The notes beneath the pieces are model-generated. The model was not told the origin of the DNA, made no database searches, and saw only the letters and a program-made list of their open reading frames with translations. The position numbers and the translations under genes were made by a program. Below, piece by piece: positions 49,359 to 59,485 of a stretch of DNA of 64,000 nt; position 1 is the first letter of the stretch, and each line of letters starts with the position of its first letter. The DNA is from Saccharomycopsis phalli (Eukaryota > Ascomycota > Saccharomycetes > Ascoideales > Saccharomycopsidaceae): NCBI GenBank assembly GCA_020342235.1, contig CP073213.1, positions 1,900,501 through 1,964,500 on the forward strand, read 5' to 3'.

Positions 49359-50981
49359 ATGTCAGATATCGACTTAGATGAGGATTTATTAGCTCTTGCT
49401 GGAGCTGGAGGCTCAGACCTGGATTCGGAAGGACCAGTTGATAATTCATCAAATAAGCGGAAAAGTTATGATGGAGATGAAAAGGACGAGGATAGTCGCC
49501 CTAGTAAGAAGAGACATAAAGAGGAGGATGCAGAAGAAGAGGATGAAGAGGAGTTTGAAAACCCTTATCCTTTAGAAGGAAAATATGTCGACGATGATGA
49601 TAAAGAGCGGATCGAGTCTATGGACGAAATGGCGCGTGAAGAGTTGTTGTATACCAGAGCTCAAGAGATGAACGAGTACAACGAAAAGGTCTACTTGGCA
49701 CAAAGAGCCGCGAGGGAAAAGACACAGGTACAAGAGGAGCGGGCGTCGCGATCCAAGAAGGTAAAAGAGTCTGCTAAAAGCACGAAATCGTCCAAATTGT
49801 CGGAGTTGAAGAAGCAAAGAGACAAGAAGGCCCGGAGGGATGCTGGCGATGATGCAGGCAATTCATCCGAGGAGCAGGAGGATGATAACGATGACTACGA
49901 AATTGAAGACGAAGGCGACGATTATGACATTGATGCTGTGGGTCAGGATTATGGGGACGATGATGAGGATGATTATAACCCAGACAGAATGGAATGGAAC
50001 AAAGAAAAGACTGAGTCCCGCGAAGTCGACTTGGGAGATATAAACAGAATTAGAATTGGGCGAAATCAATGCGCAAAGTTCTTGTATTATCCAGAATTCA
50101 AGGACACCATCAAGGACTGTGTTGCCCGATTCAACATTGGACTTAATCGTCAGACTAATAAGCCGATATACAGAATGGTGAAAGTGTTAACGGTCGAACC
50201 AGGAAGAAAGCCATATAAATTGGATGGGTCGTATGTGAATATATACGCTGTATGCAGTGTGGGAAAGGGACAGCCTAAAAAGGTTGGCATGGACTTTTTC
50301 AGCAACTCGCCGCTAACACAAGAAGAGTTGGATAAATTCAAGTCATATGATAGCTCTACCATTCTGATGAAGAAAATAGATAAGAAGTATAACCAGTTGA
50401 AGAGCATGGCCACTCGAAGTTTGACCAACGAAGAATCCAAGAAGATTATTGGCATGAAACAGTCTTTGAACCGTAACTATGTCGGTGCAAATGCTGTTGC
50501 AAGAAGATCCGAATTAAGTGCCAAATTGCAAATTGCACAACAGGCAAACGACGCTAACGAGATTTCCCGACTTGAGCATGAATTATCCAAGTACCAAAAT
50601 GCTAGACAAAAGGATAGCGAGATGAAAACCAAATATGATAAATTAAGTACACTTGATAAAGTCAATGAGAGAAACAGAAGACAGAACCAAGATCTTATTA
50701 GAAAGGCCGAATTGATGGCCTCGGAAAAGCGCAGAAAGGAACAGAGTACAGGAGTAACATCCAATCCGTTTAGTAGATTGAAGACTAATGTCAGACTCTA
50801 TTATCAAAATGCCCAAGAGGAGGCGGCAGAGAAAGCACAGGCGGATGCTATTGACGAGGAGGCGAAAAAGAAGGAAAAGGAAAATGCTCAGAGGGTCTTT
50901 TTTGTCAAGGCAAAATATAGACAGATCGGACAGTTGGATAAGATTATCAAAAATAACGTGGTGATCGATTTGGCTATATAG
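49359..50981 (+). CDS. RTF1: Paf1-complex subunit Rtf1
   Basis: The protein has 540 residues from ATG 49359 (MSDIDLDEDLLALAGAG). The acidic N-terminal third contains the histone-modification region (YPLEGKYVDDDDKERIESMDEMAREELLYTRAQEM). The Plus3 domain (about 225-350) reads INRIRIGRNQCAKFLYYPEFKDTIKDCVARFNIG and PGRKPYKLDG, and a C-terminal Paf1-binding region follows. Rtf1 supports H2B ubiquitylation and elongation. The frame upstream to 49311 is open but gives no family sequence. It converges with SKI2 with a 32-bp gap. CACGTG at 49308-49313 lies between it and SSU72. Confidence 0.95.
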   Translation: MSDIDLDEDLLALAGAGGSDLDSEGPVDNSSNKRKSYDGDEKDEDSRPSKKRHKEEDAEEEDEEEFENPYPLEGKYVDDDDKERIESMDEMAREELLYTRAQEMNEYNEKVYLAQRAAREKTQVQEERASRSKKVKESAKSTKSSKLSELKKQRDKKARRDAGDDAGNSSEEQEDDNDDYEIEDEGDDYDIDAVGQDYGDDDEDDYNPDRMEWNKEKTESREVDLGDINRIRIGRNQCAKFLYYPEFKDTIKDCVARFNIGLNRQTNKPIYRMVKVLTVEPGRKPYKLDGSYVNIYAVCSVGKGQPKKVGMDFFSNSPLTQEELDKFKSYDSSTILMKKIDKKYNQLKSMATRSLTNEESKKIIGMKQSLNRNYVGANAVARRSELSAKLQIAQQANDANEISRLEHELSKYQNARQKDSEMKTKYDKLSTLDKVNERNRRQNQDLIRKAELMASEKRRKEQSTGVTSNPFSRLKTNVRLYYQNAQEEAAEKAQADAIDEEAKKKEKENAQRVFFVKAKYRQIGQLDKIIKNNVVIDLAI

Positions 50982-51013
50982 AATAATGTACTTATAATTA
51001 TACTGGCAACTCA

Positions 51014-54000
51014 TTAGAGATACAAACTGGCACAGAAGACAATGTCACGCTTGATTTTCTCCTGACTATCAGTCATTTTAGCATGGAGCAATGAATTCCC
51101 AATAATAGATGAGGCATTCTTAACTTCTCGACAAACTTCATCTAATCGAGTAATAACCCTAACAATAGTACCTTCTGGCTCAGGACTGATCTCCATAATT
51201 TTGCTAAAAGACATGCCCCTTGCCCATTCGTATACCACATTAACAAGAGCAAATCGTTTTTTGTCCAAAAATTCCTCCTCTTCTGATGTCAAACTAACCT
51301 GATGATTCCCATACACAGTCAAAACATTTCCAACAATTTCTCTGATTCTCAGGGCACCCTTTTCTAATCTAGGTGTTATGAACGGCTCGTCTTGTTCAAG
51401 ATTGATTCGTCCTTCATAAACAAAACAAGAGAACAATGCAACAATCTCTTCTGGCTCAAATTCCCCCAAGAAGTTATCCAATATAAGCTCAGTAACTATA
51501 AGTTCCCAACCACTATTAATTTCACACGCTACTCTTCCCTTCAATAGCACATTCAAATTGAAATCCACAAATTCCAAATCCTTTAAGACAGCCAATCGTG
51601 CATTGTAATCCGGTAATAATTCCAAATTCTCGCCAGAAATTGTCATTTGAGTGTCTCTCAACTGCTCCTTGAACATGGCCTTTTGGTATATTATCTGGTA
51701 GTTGTTTTGAAAATATTTGTTTCGCATTAAATCAATATAGCGGTTGTCATTCATTAAGGCATTCAATATTTCATTTCTTCTTTTTAGCAATTCATGGAAT
51801 TCTAATGACGAGATCCCGTTCCACAGCGCTTCATTCCACTCAGTTTGAAACTTTAATATTACTTTAATTGCCGTCGACACCCCACTATCGGACAGATTGA
51901 TTTTAATCCGTGACACAAGCTCGATCTGGTCAAACTTAACCGTCACCTTTCTGTACACATCAGACAATTCAAACCGAGGTAATTGTAAGGCATCAATAAA
52001 TCCTGGAACCATGGATAAATATGGTATATTTTTAATGGCCGGTTTGATATTAGCACGTGGAGCCTTAGCGCCAATCTGAAGGACCTGCACAGTCTTGTTG
52101 AAAATTGAGACTATGAATCCGGGCTTCGACCTACCATCGGAGTCCTTGTAGACGATCAAGGTTCCCTTTGCAAATTTTCGTCTCAAAGCAGGATTTTCAA
52201 CCGCCCGTTGTATAATATCAGTTGTTAGGGACTTGTACTCTGTAAACTTAGAATATAAATCCTGCAATAGATCAATCTCATCTGTATTGAGTTCGTTCTC
52301 GCCCACTTTCAAACTTGCAATTCTTTCTGTCAATTTCTTTGCGTTTTCTACGTGATCACTGATCATGTTTTGATTGGTGTTTTCACTGAAGGAGTTCTTA
52401 ATCATCTCTTCAACTCTCAATGCCTCAATACGAAGCAAGTTCAAGATCATGTTGTAAGTTAATCTAAACTGGCTCTGAAGTTTTGTGGGTGTGCCCAATG
52501 TGATATCCTTGAAACTTAGAGGGTCCATCGGGTGATTGTATGTCATGACTATTACAGTTCCGGTTTTATCCAATCCTCTTCTACCGGCTCTTCCAGACAT
52601 TTGGGTGAATTCACCTGGTAGCAAGTCTCTAAAAGTTCTTCCATCGTGCTTTCTGGTTTCACTAAACACAACCGTTCTTGTTGGCAAGTTCAAACCCATG
52701 GCAAACGTCTCTGTGGCAAAGAGTACCTTTACGAGTGTTTTTGCAAACAAAATTTCGATAATCTCCTTGATGATTGGAAGAAGACCACCATGATGCACTG
52801 CAATTCCCCGTGACAACATTTCTCGCACCTTGAGAATTTGCGGCAAGGTACGGTCTTCTCTCTTTAAACGAGAAACCGCTCCCTCCACGAACCGGTGGAT
52901 CTCAGACTTTTCCCTGGCAGTTGTATAGTCGATGGATGTCAAGGTTTCAATGTACTCTTCACAACGCTTCCGACTGAAAACAAACACCACTGCCGGCAAC
53001 AAGTCCCGCTTCTTCAACGTCTGAACCACTTCTAACCAGGTCCGTTTGTTGGGCATATCTCGCATAAACATTTTACCATTATTGCCATTCTTATTGCCCC
53101 CTCGTCCACCCCCTCGTGCACCTCTTCCGCCTCCTCGGTTTACTCCTCTTGCGGAGCCTCTTACAACGCCCCGAACAGGGCCTGGGGCTTTCCCACGGCC
53201 ACCCAGCGACTTCGTGTCGACTCCTTGAAGCTTTTCTTTCAACTTTTTGTAACCATCTTCCAAATATTTCCGGTTAGAGTCGATCAACTTGAAGGTGTTT
53301 CCCTTGGCCCAGCCAAATATTTCCAATGGGATTGGTCGCTTAGCGGTGCTGATGACATATATGTCCTTTTGCTTAGTTCTCCCAACCCAATTGGCAAACT
53401 CAAACGTGTTTGGTACCGTAGCACTGAGCAAAATAAACTTGACGTGCGGCGGTAACATGATGATAACCTCTTCCCAAACCACGCCTCTGTCAATGTCGTT
53501 CACATAATGTACTTCGTCAAATATCACAAACTCGACATCGCGAATCAAGTCGGCGCCTCTGTACAACATGGAACGCAAGATCTCGGTGGTCATAATTAAG
53601 CAATTGGCAGTGGAGTTGATTTGCACGTCTCCAGTGATTAACCCGACATCGAGATCATCAAAGTCTTCTTTAAAATCGCGGAATTTCTGGTTAGATAACG
53701 CCTTGATTGGCGACGTGTAAATAGCCTTTGTCATATTTCTATTAGCCATTGCAATGGCATATTCCGCCACAACAGTTTTCCCAGCAGAAGTATGGGCCGC
53801 AACAAAAACCGAGTCGTTTTGCTCCAAATGGTAGATTGCCTCTTTTTGGAAAGTATCCAACTCGAATGGCCACTCTCTGGCCATATTAGGCACAAGGTCA
53901 TGGAAATTTTCAATTGTGTGGTTCAAATCAACCACATGCGCCCAGTCTTTCTTTCGAGCCACCAGACTTACTTGTGACTTACTAACCATTATTTCGTCCG

Positions 54001-54733
54001 GCAAGAATTCGTCGATTTCTTCTCCCTTCTCTGAAGGAGTAACTTGTAGAATTTCCTCCAGAATCATCTCTTCCAAATTGCCGTCCTCTTCCATGTCATT
54101 ATCATCCTTGTTATCGTCTAGCTCCAGCTCAAGCTTTTGCAAAGACTCAATACCTACCATATCAGCTATTTCAAGGCCCCTAGGAAGACCATCTGGCAAA
54201 TCAAACAACCCATCCTTGTCTCGGTGCAAAAGTCCCAACGCATCAGATCCTTTTTCCTTACCTTGATCCGTCAAGGTTATTCCTCCTGGAGTGAACGGAA
54301 GAAAATTGGACTTGCCTCTGACGTATTCAGACTTGGATCCTGCCTGTCTAGTTAAGGAAATTGAGTTGCTTGCTCCATTGTTTGCTAATTTGGTAAGGTC
54401 TATCTCTTCTCTATAACTTTGGATCTTCCCCTCAATGCCTTGTCGTTTGAATTGCAACGATACACACGTAGCAGGCAGCGGAGCGGACATCAAAGCATCA
54501 TAGAATGGAATCTTTGAGGGCTCTTCCCTCTTTTGAACTAGATCTAGAATATCCCACAGTATTTCAGCGCTCGGAGTAAGAAACTCGGTCCTGAGTTCCT
54601 GATCAATATCCTCATTTGTCTTACCTTTTGAACGGTATTTAGTTACCAGTTCCGGGTCATATGTTTCCTCACCAATATGCAGTGATTGTAACCCCAATAT
54701 TAACTCCTCGATTCCTTGTGAAAGCATCCCCAT
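51014..54733 (-). CDS. SKI2: Ski complex RNA helicase Ski2
   Basis: The protein has 1239 residues. Ski2 threads mRNA into the cytoplasmic exosome for 3'-5' decay. The N-terminal Ski3/Ski8-binding part comes first. The helicase core has WPFELDTFQKEAIYHLE, AHTSAGKTVVAEYAIA, FDEVHYVNDIDRGVVWEE, LLSATVPN, FAMGLNLPTRTVVF and QMSGRAGRRGLDKTG. An RG-rich segment (GGRGARGGGRGGNKNG) lies in an insert between the two RecA domains, and the arch/KOW insertion (KGTLIVYKDSDGRSKPGFIVSI) and DSHCT domain follow. The RG run and the YIETL-type spacing favour Ski2 over Mtr4. Confidence 0.94.
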   Translation of the reverse strand: MGMLSQGIEELILGLQSLHIGEETYDPELVTKYRSKGKTNEDIDQELRTEFLTPSAEILWDILDLVQKREEPSKIPFYDALMSAPLPATCVSLQFKRQGIEGKIQSYREEIDLTKLANNGASNSISLTRQAGSKSEYVRGKSNFLPFTPGGITLTDQGKEKGSDALGLLHRDKDGLFDLPDGLPRGLEIADMVGIESLQKLELELDDNKDDNDMEEDGNLEEMILEEILQVTPSEKGEEIDEFLPDEIMVSKSQVSLVARKKDWAHVVDLNHTIENFHDLVPNMAREWPFELDTFQKEAIYHLEQNDSVFVAAHTSAGKTVVAEYAIAMANRNMTKAIYTSPIKALSNQKFRDFKEDFDDLDVGLITGDVQINSTANCLIMTTEILRSMLYRGADLIRDVEFVIFDEVHYVNDIDRGVVWEEVIIMLPPHVKFILLSATVPNTFEFANWVGRTKQKDIYVISTAKRPIPLEIFGWAKGNTFKLIDSNRKYLEDGYKKLKEKLQGVDTKSLGGRGKAPGPVRGVVRGSARGVNRGGGRGARGGGRGGNKNGNNGKMFMRDMPNKRTWLEVVQTLKKRDLLPAVVFVFSRKRCEEYIETLTSIDYTTAREKSEIHRFVEGAVSRLKREDRTLPQILKVREMLSRGIAVHHGGLLPIIKEIIEILFAKTLVKVLFATETFAMGLNLPTRTVVFSETRKHDGRTFRDLLPGEFTQMSGRAGRRGLDKTGTVIVMTYNHPMDPLSFKDITLGTPTKLQSQFRLTYNMILNLLRIEALRVEEMIKNSFSENTNQNMISDHVENAKKLTERIASLKVGENELNTDEIDLLQDLYSKFTEYKSLTTDIIQRAVENPALRRKFAKGTLIVYKDSDGRSKPGFIVSIFNKTVQVLQIGAKAPRANIKPAIKNIPYLSMVPGFIDALQLPRFELSDVYRKVTVKFDQIELVSRIKINLSDSGVSTAIKVILKFQTEWNEALWNGISSLEFHELLKRRNEILNALMNDNRYIDLMRNKYFQNNYQIIYQKAMFKEQLRDTQMTISGENLELLPDYNARLAVLKDLEFVDFNLNVLLKGRVACEINSGWELIVTELILDNFLGEFEPEEIVALFSCFVYEGRINLEQDEPFITPRLEKGALRIREIVGNVLTVYGNHQVSLTSEEEEFLDKKRFALVNVVYEWARGMSFSKIMEISPEPEGTIVRVITRLDEVCREVKNASSIIGNSLLHAKMTDSQEKIKRDIVFCASLYL

Positions 54734-54802
54734 CGTAGTGTCGCTTTACATGTACCTATGTAGCTGGATGTAAAGATAACGTGACAATGTACACATGTGT
54801 TA

Positions 54803-54808
54803 CACGTG
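54803..54808. promoter_or_regulatory. CACGTG palindrome in the RPS12 / SKI2 divergent promoter
   Basis: A perfect CACGTG lies 156 bp before the RPS12 ATG. In CTG-clade yeasts Cbf1 is known to work at ribosomal protein promoters together with Tbf1; no clear Tbf1 CCCTAA was seen in this 230-bp gap. Confidence 0.5.
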
Positions 54809-54963
54809 TTCATTATCCGGGCAACAACAGAAGCCCTCCAAACGTGACAGTGGAAATAGGTCAGATGACCAGATTTTGAAAATATCAAACTAGTTTTCCA
54901 ACTGCAAAGGCCTACATAGTACTGAGCAATACCTTATTTGTCGAAGAAGTCTATTAACTAAAA

Positions 54964-55395
54964 ATGTCTGACAGTGAACAAGTTGAAGTCGTTGAGGAGG
55001 TTGTCGTTGAGCAATCTTCTGGATCTATCTCTATTGAAGATGCTTTGAAGACCGTCTTGAGAACCTCTTTGATCCACGATGGATTGGCCAGAGGTTTGAG
55101 AGAGTCTACCAAGGCTTTGGCCAAGGGTAACGTCCAAATGGCTGTTTTGTGTGACTCTGTCACCGAGCAAGCCATCATCAAGTTGGTTGAGGCTTTGTGT
55201 AACGAGCCAGAGAAGAAGATTCCTTTGATCAAGGTCTCTGACGCCAAGCAATTGGGTGAGTGGGCTGGTTTGTGCCAATTGGACTTGGAGGGTAACGCCA
55301 GAAAGGTCGTTGGTGCTTCTGTTGTCGTTGTTAAGGACTGGGGTGCAGACTCTGACGAGAGAAACGTCTTGTTGGAGTACTTCTCTCAACAATAA
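54964..55395 (+). CDS. RPS12: 40S ribosomal protein eS12
   Basis: The protein has 143 residues. An acidic N-terminal tail ([10 protein letters not shown]) precedes the eS12 fold: [44 protein letters not shown], then [43 protein letters not shown]. No intron is needed. Strongly biased codons (TTG for Leu, AGA for Arg, no CTG) fit a very highly expressed gene. Confidence 0.98.
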   Translation: MSDSEQVEVVEEVVVEQSSGSISIEDALKTVLRTSLIHDGLARGLRESTKALAKGNVQMAVLCDSVTEQAIIKLVEALCNEPEKKIPLIKVSDAKQLGEWAGLCQLDLEGNARKVVGASVVVVKDWGADSDERNVLLEYFSQQ

Positions 55396-55611
55396 GTTAA
55401 TTAAATGTATATTATTGGAATGCATGATAATTAATGAATTTTGTAGAACTACATCGCTGTGACATTACAATGTTTAAATGCTCGTAACATATTAATATAT
55501 ATGACACTAAGAATTCAAGCAAGTCTATTACTTGAACATACTCTCATTTCCGATGTCTATATTAGTTTTCAACTTAACTCGCTAAGTCCATGCTGCTTCA
55601 ACCTGCCCAAT

Positions 55612-56259
55612 TTACTTTCTCCACCATAATCTAGTAATTCTCGTCTTCATCATCTTTCTTTGCAATTGGAAAATACCGTACATGAGAGCTTCGGCAGTTG
55701 GTGGACATCCTGGAACGTACACATCCACAGGAACAACTCTGTCACATCCTCGGACCACAGAATATGAGTAATGGTAGTATCCTCCACCATTGGCGCATGA
55801 TCCCATAGAAATAACCCATCTTGGCTCTGGCATCTGATCATAGACTTGTCTCAAAGCTGGTGCCATCTTGTTGGTTAAAGTACCTGCAACAATCATAATA
55901 TCAGACTGTCTTGGCGAAGCTCTGAAAATAATTCCCAATCTATCTTGATCATATCTTGGGGTGGAGACGTGCATCATCTCAACGGCACAACAAGCAAGAC
56001 CGAAAGTGACTGGCCAAAAAGAAGATTTTCTGGCCCAGTTTGCGACACCATCTAACGAAGTCAACACATAATCCAAGGCGTTGTTTGGCTTCAATTGTGA
56101 TACCAACGGGTCGTTAGTTGGCAAATTCTTTGGTGTTAATTGACTGGCGCGATTGCTGTTTTGCCGATATTGGATAAATCCAAGCGGTGCCCCTTGTTGA
56201 ACAATTCGCTGAGAAACCCGCAAAGTATTGGTTATTGGACTCTTTATCAAGAAACTCAT
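55612..56259 (-). CDS. Complex I subunit NDUFS7 (PSST / 20 kDa), mitochondrial
   Basis: From ATG 56259 ([20 protein letters not shown], a good presequence) the protein has 215 residues. An in-frame ATG at 56334 would add 25. The fold carries the ligands of Fe-S cluster N2: [12 protein letters not shown] (two adjacent Cys), [19 protein letters not shown] and [25 protein letters not shown]. It transfers electrons to ubiquinone. The nuclear complex I gene separates this yeast from Saccharomyces. CACGTG at 56366-56371 lies upstream. Confidence 0.95.
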   Translation of the reverse strand: MSFLIKSPITNTLRVSQRIVQQGAPLGFIQYRQNSNRASQLTPKNLPTNDPLVSQLKPNNALDYVLTSLDGVANWARKSSFWPVTFGLACCAVEMMHVSTPRYDQDRLGIIFRASPRQSDIMIVAGTLTNKMAPALRQVYDQMPEPRWVISMGSCANGGGYYHYSYSVVRGCDRVVPVDVYVPGCPPTAEALMYGIFQLQRKMMKTRITRLWWRK

Positions 56260-56334
56260 GCTTGGAGTGACGCAGTTGTATCCAAATCTTGAATTTGTAT
56301 TTCCCAAAATAATCTCATTTTGCAGCGTTTTCAT

Positions 56335-57173
56335 TGGTCAGTATGGTTGGTGGCGATGTGTTGTCCACGTGCACACACTAGACACGGCTGGAATTATACT
56401 CAAGGGCTAATTATTCTGGGAACCTGGAATATATTAATTAATAAATCACGACCAAATAACTTGGAGTGCAGCATGACACTTTTATGGAAAGAAAGCATCT
56501 TGACTTAACGCAAAATAAATCTCAGGTGAAGCCAGTTTGTTATCTAATACCAGGTCTTTGACGATCATTGGCTGTAGAGAACGGCAGAGAATGAAATATG
56601 ATGTCAATCGAAATTCATCCAAGACATGAATGACCGGTGAGTTTTCGCAAACTATGTTAACCCCTCGAAAATGCTTCTAGGAATTGCCAAAGCACAACTA
56701 TCTATAATTGTTGAGCAGTAGTGTGTACATCCAAATTGATTGTCCTGCTACTTGCCTTTAATCGACCAAAAATAGCCTACAATGGCTAAAACCTCCTGGG
56801 ATTTACTGCGTGATTTTGTAAAGTCTAGATTTCTCTAGAACAGCGTATATTGCAGGATACGGTAGATTGCTGGAGTGTAATATAACACTGCATACATGAC
56901 ATCCCAACGAAAAGGCATGTGTATATCTTTGAGATACTGATAAAACACATATCATGGAACGACTATTAAGCTACAGCCGCAGGCTTTGTTAATATTCACA
57001 ATGGGATTATCACTATCCTATTAGATCCAGACAGGGTCCAACGTAACCAAACCCTAATCTGAATCAAAAAAACGTGATATGGAGCAACTGTGTAAAGCTT
57101 ATCTCGTAAACTCAAAATACTTAACATAAATATGTCCTATGTGCAATAGTTGTTAAATTATCAGAGAATTATC
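56335..57173. promoter_or_regulatory. Divergent intergenic region, NDUFS7 / permease
   Basis: About 840 bp between divergent genes. CACGTG at 56366-56371 is near the NDUFS7 gene. No RNA gene, repeat or other gene was recognised. The length suggests nutrient regulation of the permease. Confidence 0.4.
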
Positions 57174-58895
57174 ATGCCGCTTAAATGGGGAATTTTCCCA
57201 ACTCTTAGAGTGGTTGAAGACTTGGCTCCAATCAAGGTTGAATCCGACTCTGTAGAGGAGGAGTACGTTGAAATTCGGGACGAAAAAGATCGGAAATGGT
57301 GGAAGTGGTTTGACGATTACGAGTATCGATTAAATGATAAGGAACGAGCTAAACATAAATGGTTCAAATGGTTCAATGACTCAGATACTCCTGCTGAGCG
57401 AAAGTTGATTTTGAAGATCGACTTGCTTTTGACAGTATACGCATTCGTAGCGTACTGGGCCAAATACTTGGACCAAACAAATTTGAATAACGCCTACGTC
57501 GCTGGATTGAAAGAGGAGATTGGCATGAAAGGTAATGATTTGGTCAACACTCAAGTTCTTTTCAATGTCGGCCATATTGTGTTCCAGATACCATTCATGT
57601 ATATCTTGTACACTTCGCCAATGAGCTATGTCTTACCTTGTCTTGACATCTGCTGGTCTATAATTACAATTTCTCTAGGAAAGGTTGACACAGTTCCTGA
57701 GCTTAAGGCATTGCGTTTCTTACTAGGTGCGTTTGAGGCCCCAGGGTACTTGGCCTATCAATGGTTGTTTGCTACATGGTATACTTCTGACGAAATGGCT
57801 AGACGATCTATGTTTTACTACTTTGGCCAGTACTTAGGGGTCTTAACTTCAGGTGTTTTGTCTGGTGCTGTTGTTAAAAACTTGAATGGGGTTCATGGAA
57901 TGTCCGCCTGGAGATGGATATTTATAGTCGATGGCTGTGCTACTTTGGGTGTGGGACTCTTGGGTTTTTATATGTTGCCTGGAACTCCGTCCCAATGCTA
58001 CTCTCTATTTTTGACTGATGATGAAATAAGATTGGCAAGGGCTCGGATGGCCAGAAATTCCTCAGAGGGCACAAGAAGGGACTCGGTTCGTGACTTTTTT
58101 AACTGGAACGTCTGGAAAAAAATCTTCACCAGTTGGCAATTCTATGTGTTGCCATTGTGGGATATCTTTTGCTGGTGTAACAGTAACGGTGCTTCCGGTG
58201 CATACATATTATGGTTAAAATCTTTGAAAAATGACAACGGCACTCAACGGCTAGGGGCAGGAAAGTTGCAAGATTTGTCTTCATTAACACCTGGTCTTGG
58301 GTTGGTTTGGTTGGTAATTGTCTGTTTCATTGCCGACTTGTTTCATGCCAGATGGCAAGCTATAGTGTTTTCGCAGGTATTCAATGTTGTTGGGAATGCA
58401 ATATTGGCAGCTTGGGATGTCCCCGAAAGAGCTAAATGGTTTGCATGGTGTTTACAGTACTTTGGTTGGGCCATGGCACCAGTATTGTATACATGGCAAG
58501 GCGATATTTGCCGAAGAGATATTCAGCTGAGAACCGTGGTTTTAATCACAATGAATATGATGGGACAAGCATTTTCTGCATGGACTTCCGTGCTTGTATG
58601 GAAAACTGTTGAAGCACCTAGGTTCCTCAAGGGTTATGCCTTTACTGGCGCCTGTGGTTTTGCCTTAGCTTTGTGGACATTTGTTGTTTTATTTTTCTAT
58701 AAGCGGCAGGAAAGGAAGTATGCTCGGGATAATGGAATTATTATTATCAACACACGGACCGGTGAAGGCTTGGAGAATGGTGGATTACCTAAACAGTTCA
58801 CAGATAAGACCTTTGATACCAAGGAAAGTAGTATCAAAGACCCAACTAACGAGATAGAGAAGGAGACAGATGTGGATGAAAAACTTGTCTACTAG
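57174..58895 (+). CDS. Major facilitator permease of the anion:cation symporter family (VHT1/SEO1/DAL5 group)
   Basis: The protein has 573 residues from ATG 57174 (MPLKWGIFPTL). The cytosolic N-terminus has EVRDEKDRKWWKWFDDYEYR-like sequence. Twelve membrane segments are expected (from about residue 90), with YLDQTNLNNAYVAGLKEEIGMKGNDLVNTQ, GVHGMSAWRWIFIVDG and PGTPSQCYSLFLTDDEIRLARARMARN. The motif RDEKDRKWW and the tail LWTFVVLFFYKRQERKYARDNGIII closely parallel Saccharomyces Vht1 and Seo1. The substrate (biotin, or another carboxylate or sulfur compound) cannot be fixed from sequence. Upstream codons begin with TTG and are not used. Confidence 0.9.
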   Translation: MPLKWGIFPTLRVVEDLAPIKVESDSVEEEYVEIRDEKDRKWWKWFDDYEYRLNDKERAKHKWFKWFNDSDTPAERKLILKIDLLLTVYAFVAYWAKYLDQTNLNNAYVAGLKEEIGMKGNDLVNTQVLFNVGHIVFQIPFMYILYTSPMSYVLPCLDICWSIITISLGKVDTVPELKALRFLLGAFEAPGYLAYQWLFATWYTSDEMARRSMFYYFGQYLGVLTSGVLSGAVVKNLNGVHGMSAWRWIFIVDGCATLGVGLLGFYMLPGTPSQCYSLFLTDDEIRLARARMARNSSEGTRRDSVRDFFNWNVWKKIFTSWQFYVLPLWDIFCWCNSNGASGAYILWLKSLKNDNGTQRLGAGKLQDLSSLTPGLGLVWLVIVCFIADLFHARWQAIVFSQVFNVVGNAILAAWDVPERAKWFAWCLQYFGWAMAPVLYTWQGDICRRDIQLRTVVLITMNMMGQAFSAWTSVLVWKTVEAPRFLKGYAFTGACGFALALWTFVVLFFYKRQERKYARDNGIIIINTRTGEGLENGGLPKQFTDKTFDTKESSIKDPTNEIEKETDVDEKLVY

Positions 58896-59485
58896 TTGGT
58901 TGTTTTCTTTATTGTTTGTATAGTTTAGTGTTTTAGGTAAAATACAAAGGAAGTGTGTCAGTTTTGCAAAACAAAAACTGTATTTGATTTATTTTAAAAG
59001 TTTATCTTGTCATTATTATTATTTACTGATACCCAGTAGAGTACTTTAACGTATCATATTACAAGCCAGAAACTAAAATCAGTTGATTCAACATTATATG
59101 GGCAAGCTGCTCTTGTGCATAGACCAACCGAAATAAGTTACAATCTGGTTTTCAATCTCAAATTTAAATATTCTATTAATAATAAAAGTTCTTTAATTCA
59201 ATTTATTCTGTACTTAGATTACCAAAAATCAATCAAAGTATTGTTATTCACTGGCGATGACGATTGTATTATCTCATGAAGACATAGGCTATTAGAATTT
59301 TATAAAAACTTTACCCAACCTCAAATATAAATTATTTTCCTGAAATTTGAAGGAATACGTCTTCATCTATTACGAAACATTACTTTGGCAATGTTGGAGA
59401 TGAGGTCTCTCACCAGATGCCTAGATACTCACTGTGCAGTGCTTCGCATATACATAAAATTTTCTCATGGGGAATTCTCTGGCCG
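58896..59485. promoter_or_regulatory. Intergenic region, permease 3' flank / PUS7-fusion promoter
   Basis: It is very AT-rich with no CACGTG. An in-frame ATG at 59417 lies 69 bp before the preferred PUS7-fusion start. No remnant of a tRNA-ligase adenylyltransferase domain was seen upstream. Confidence 0.45.

Noticed and set aside
53046-53228. Pro-rich plus frame inside SKI2
   Set aside because: It is the complement of the Arg/Gly-rich segment of Ski2.
57150-57173. Eight extra codons at the permease N-terminus
   Set aside because: The extension begins at TTG; the first ATG is 57174.
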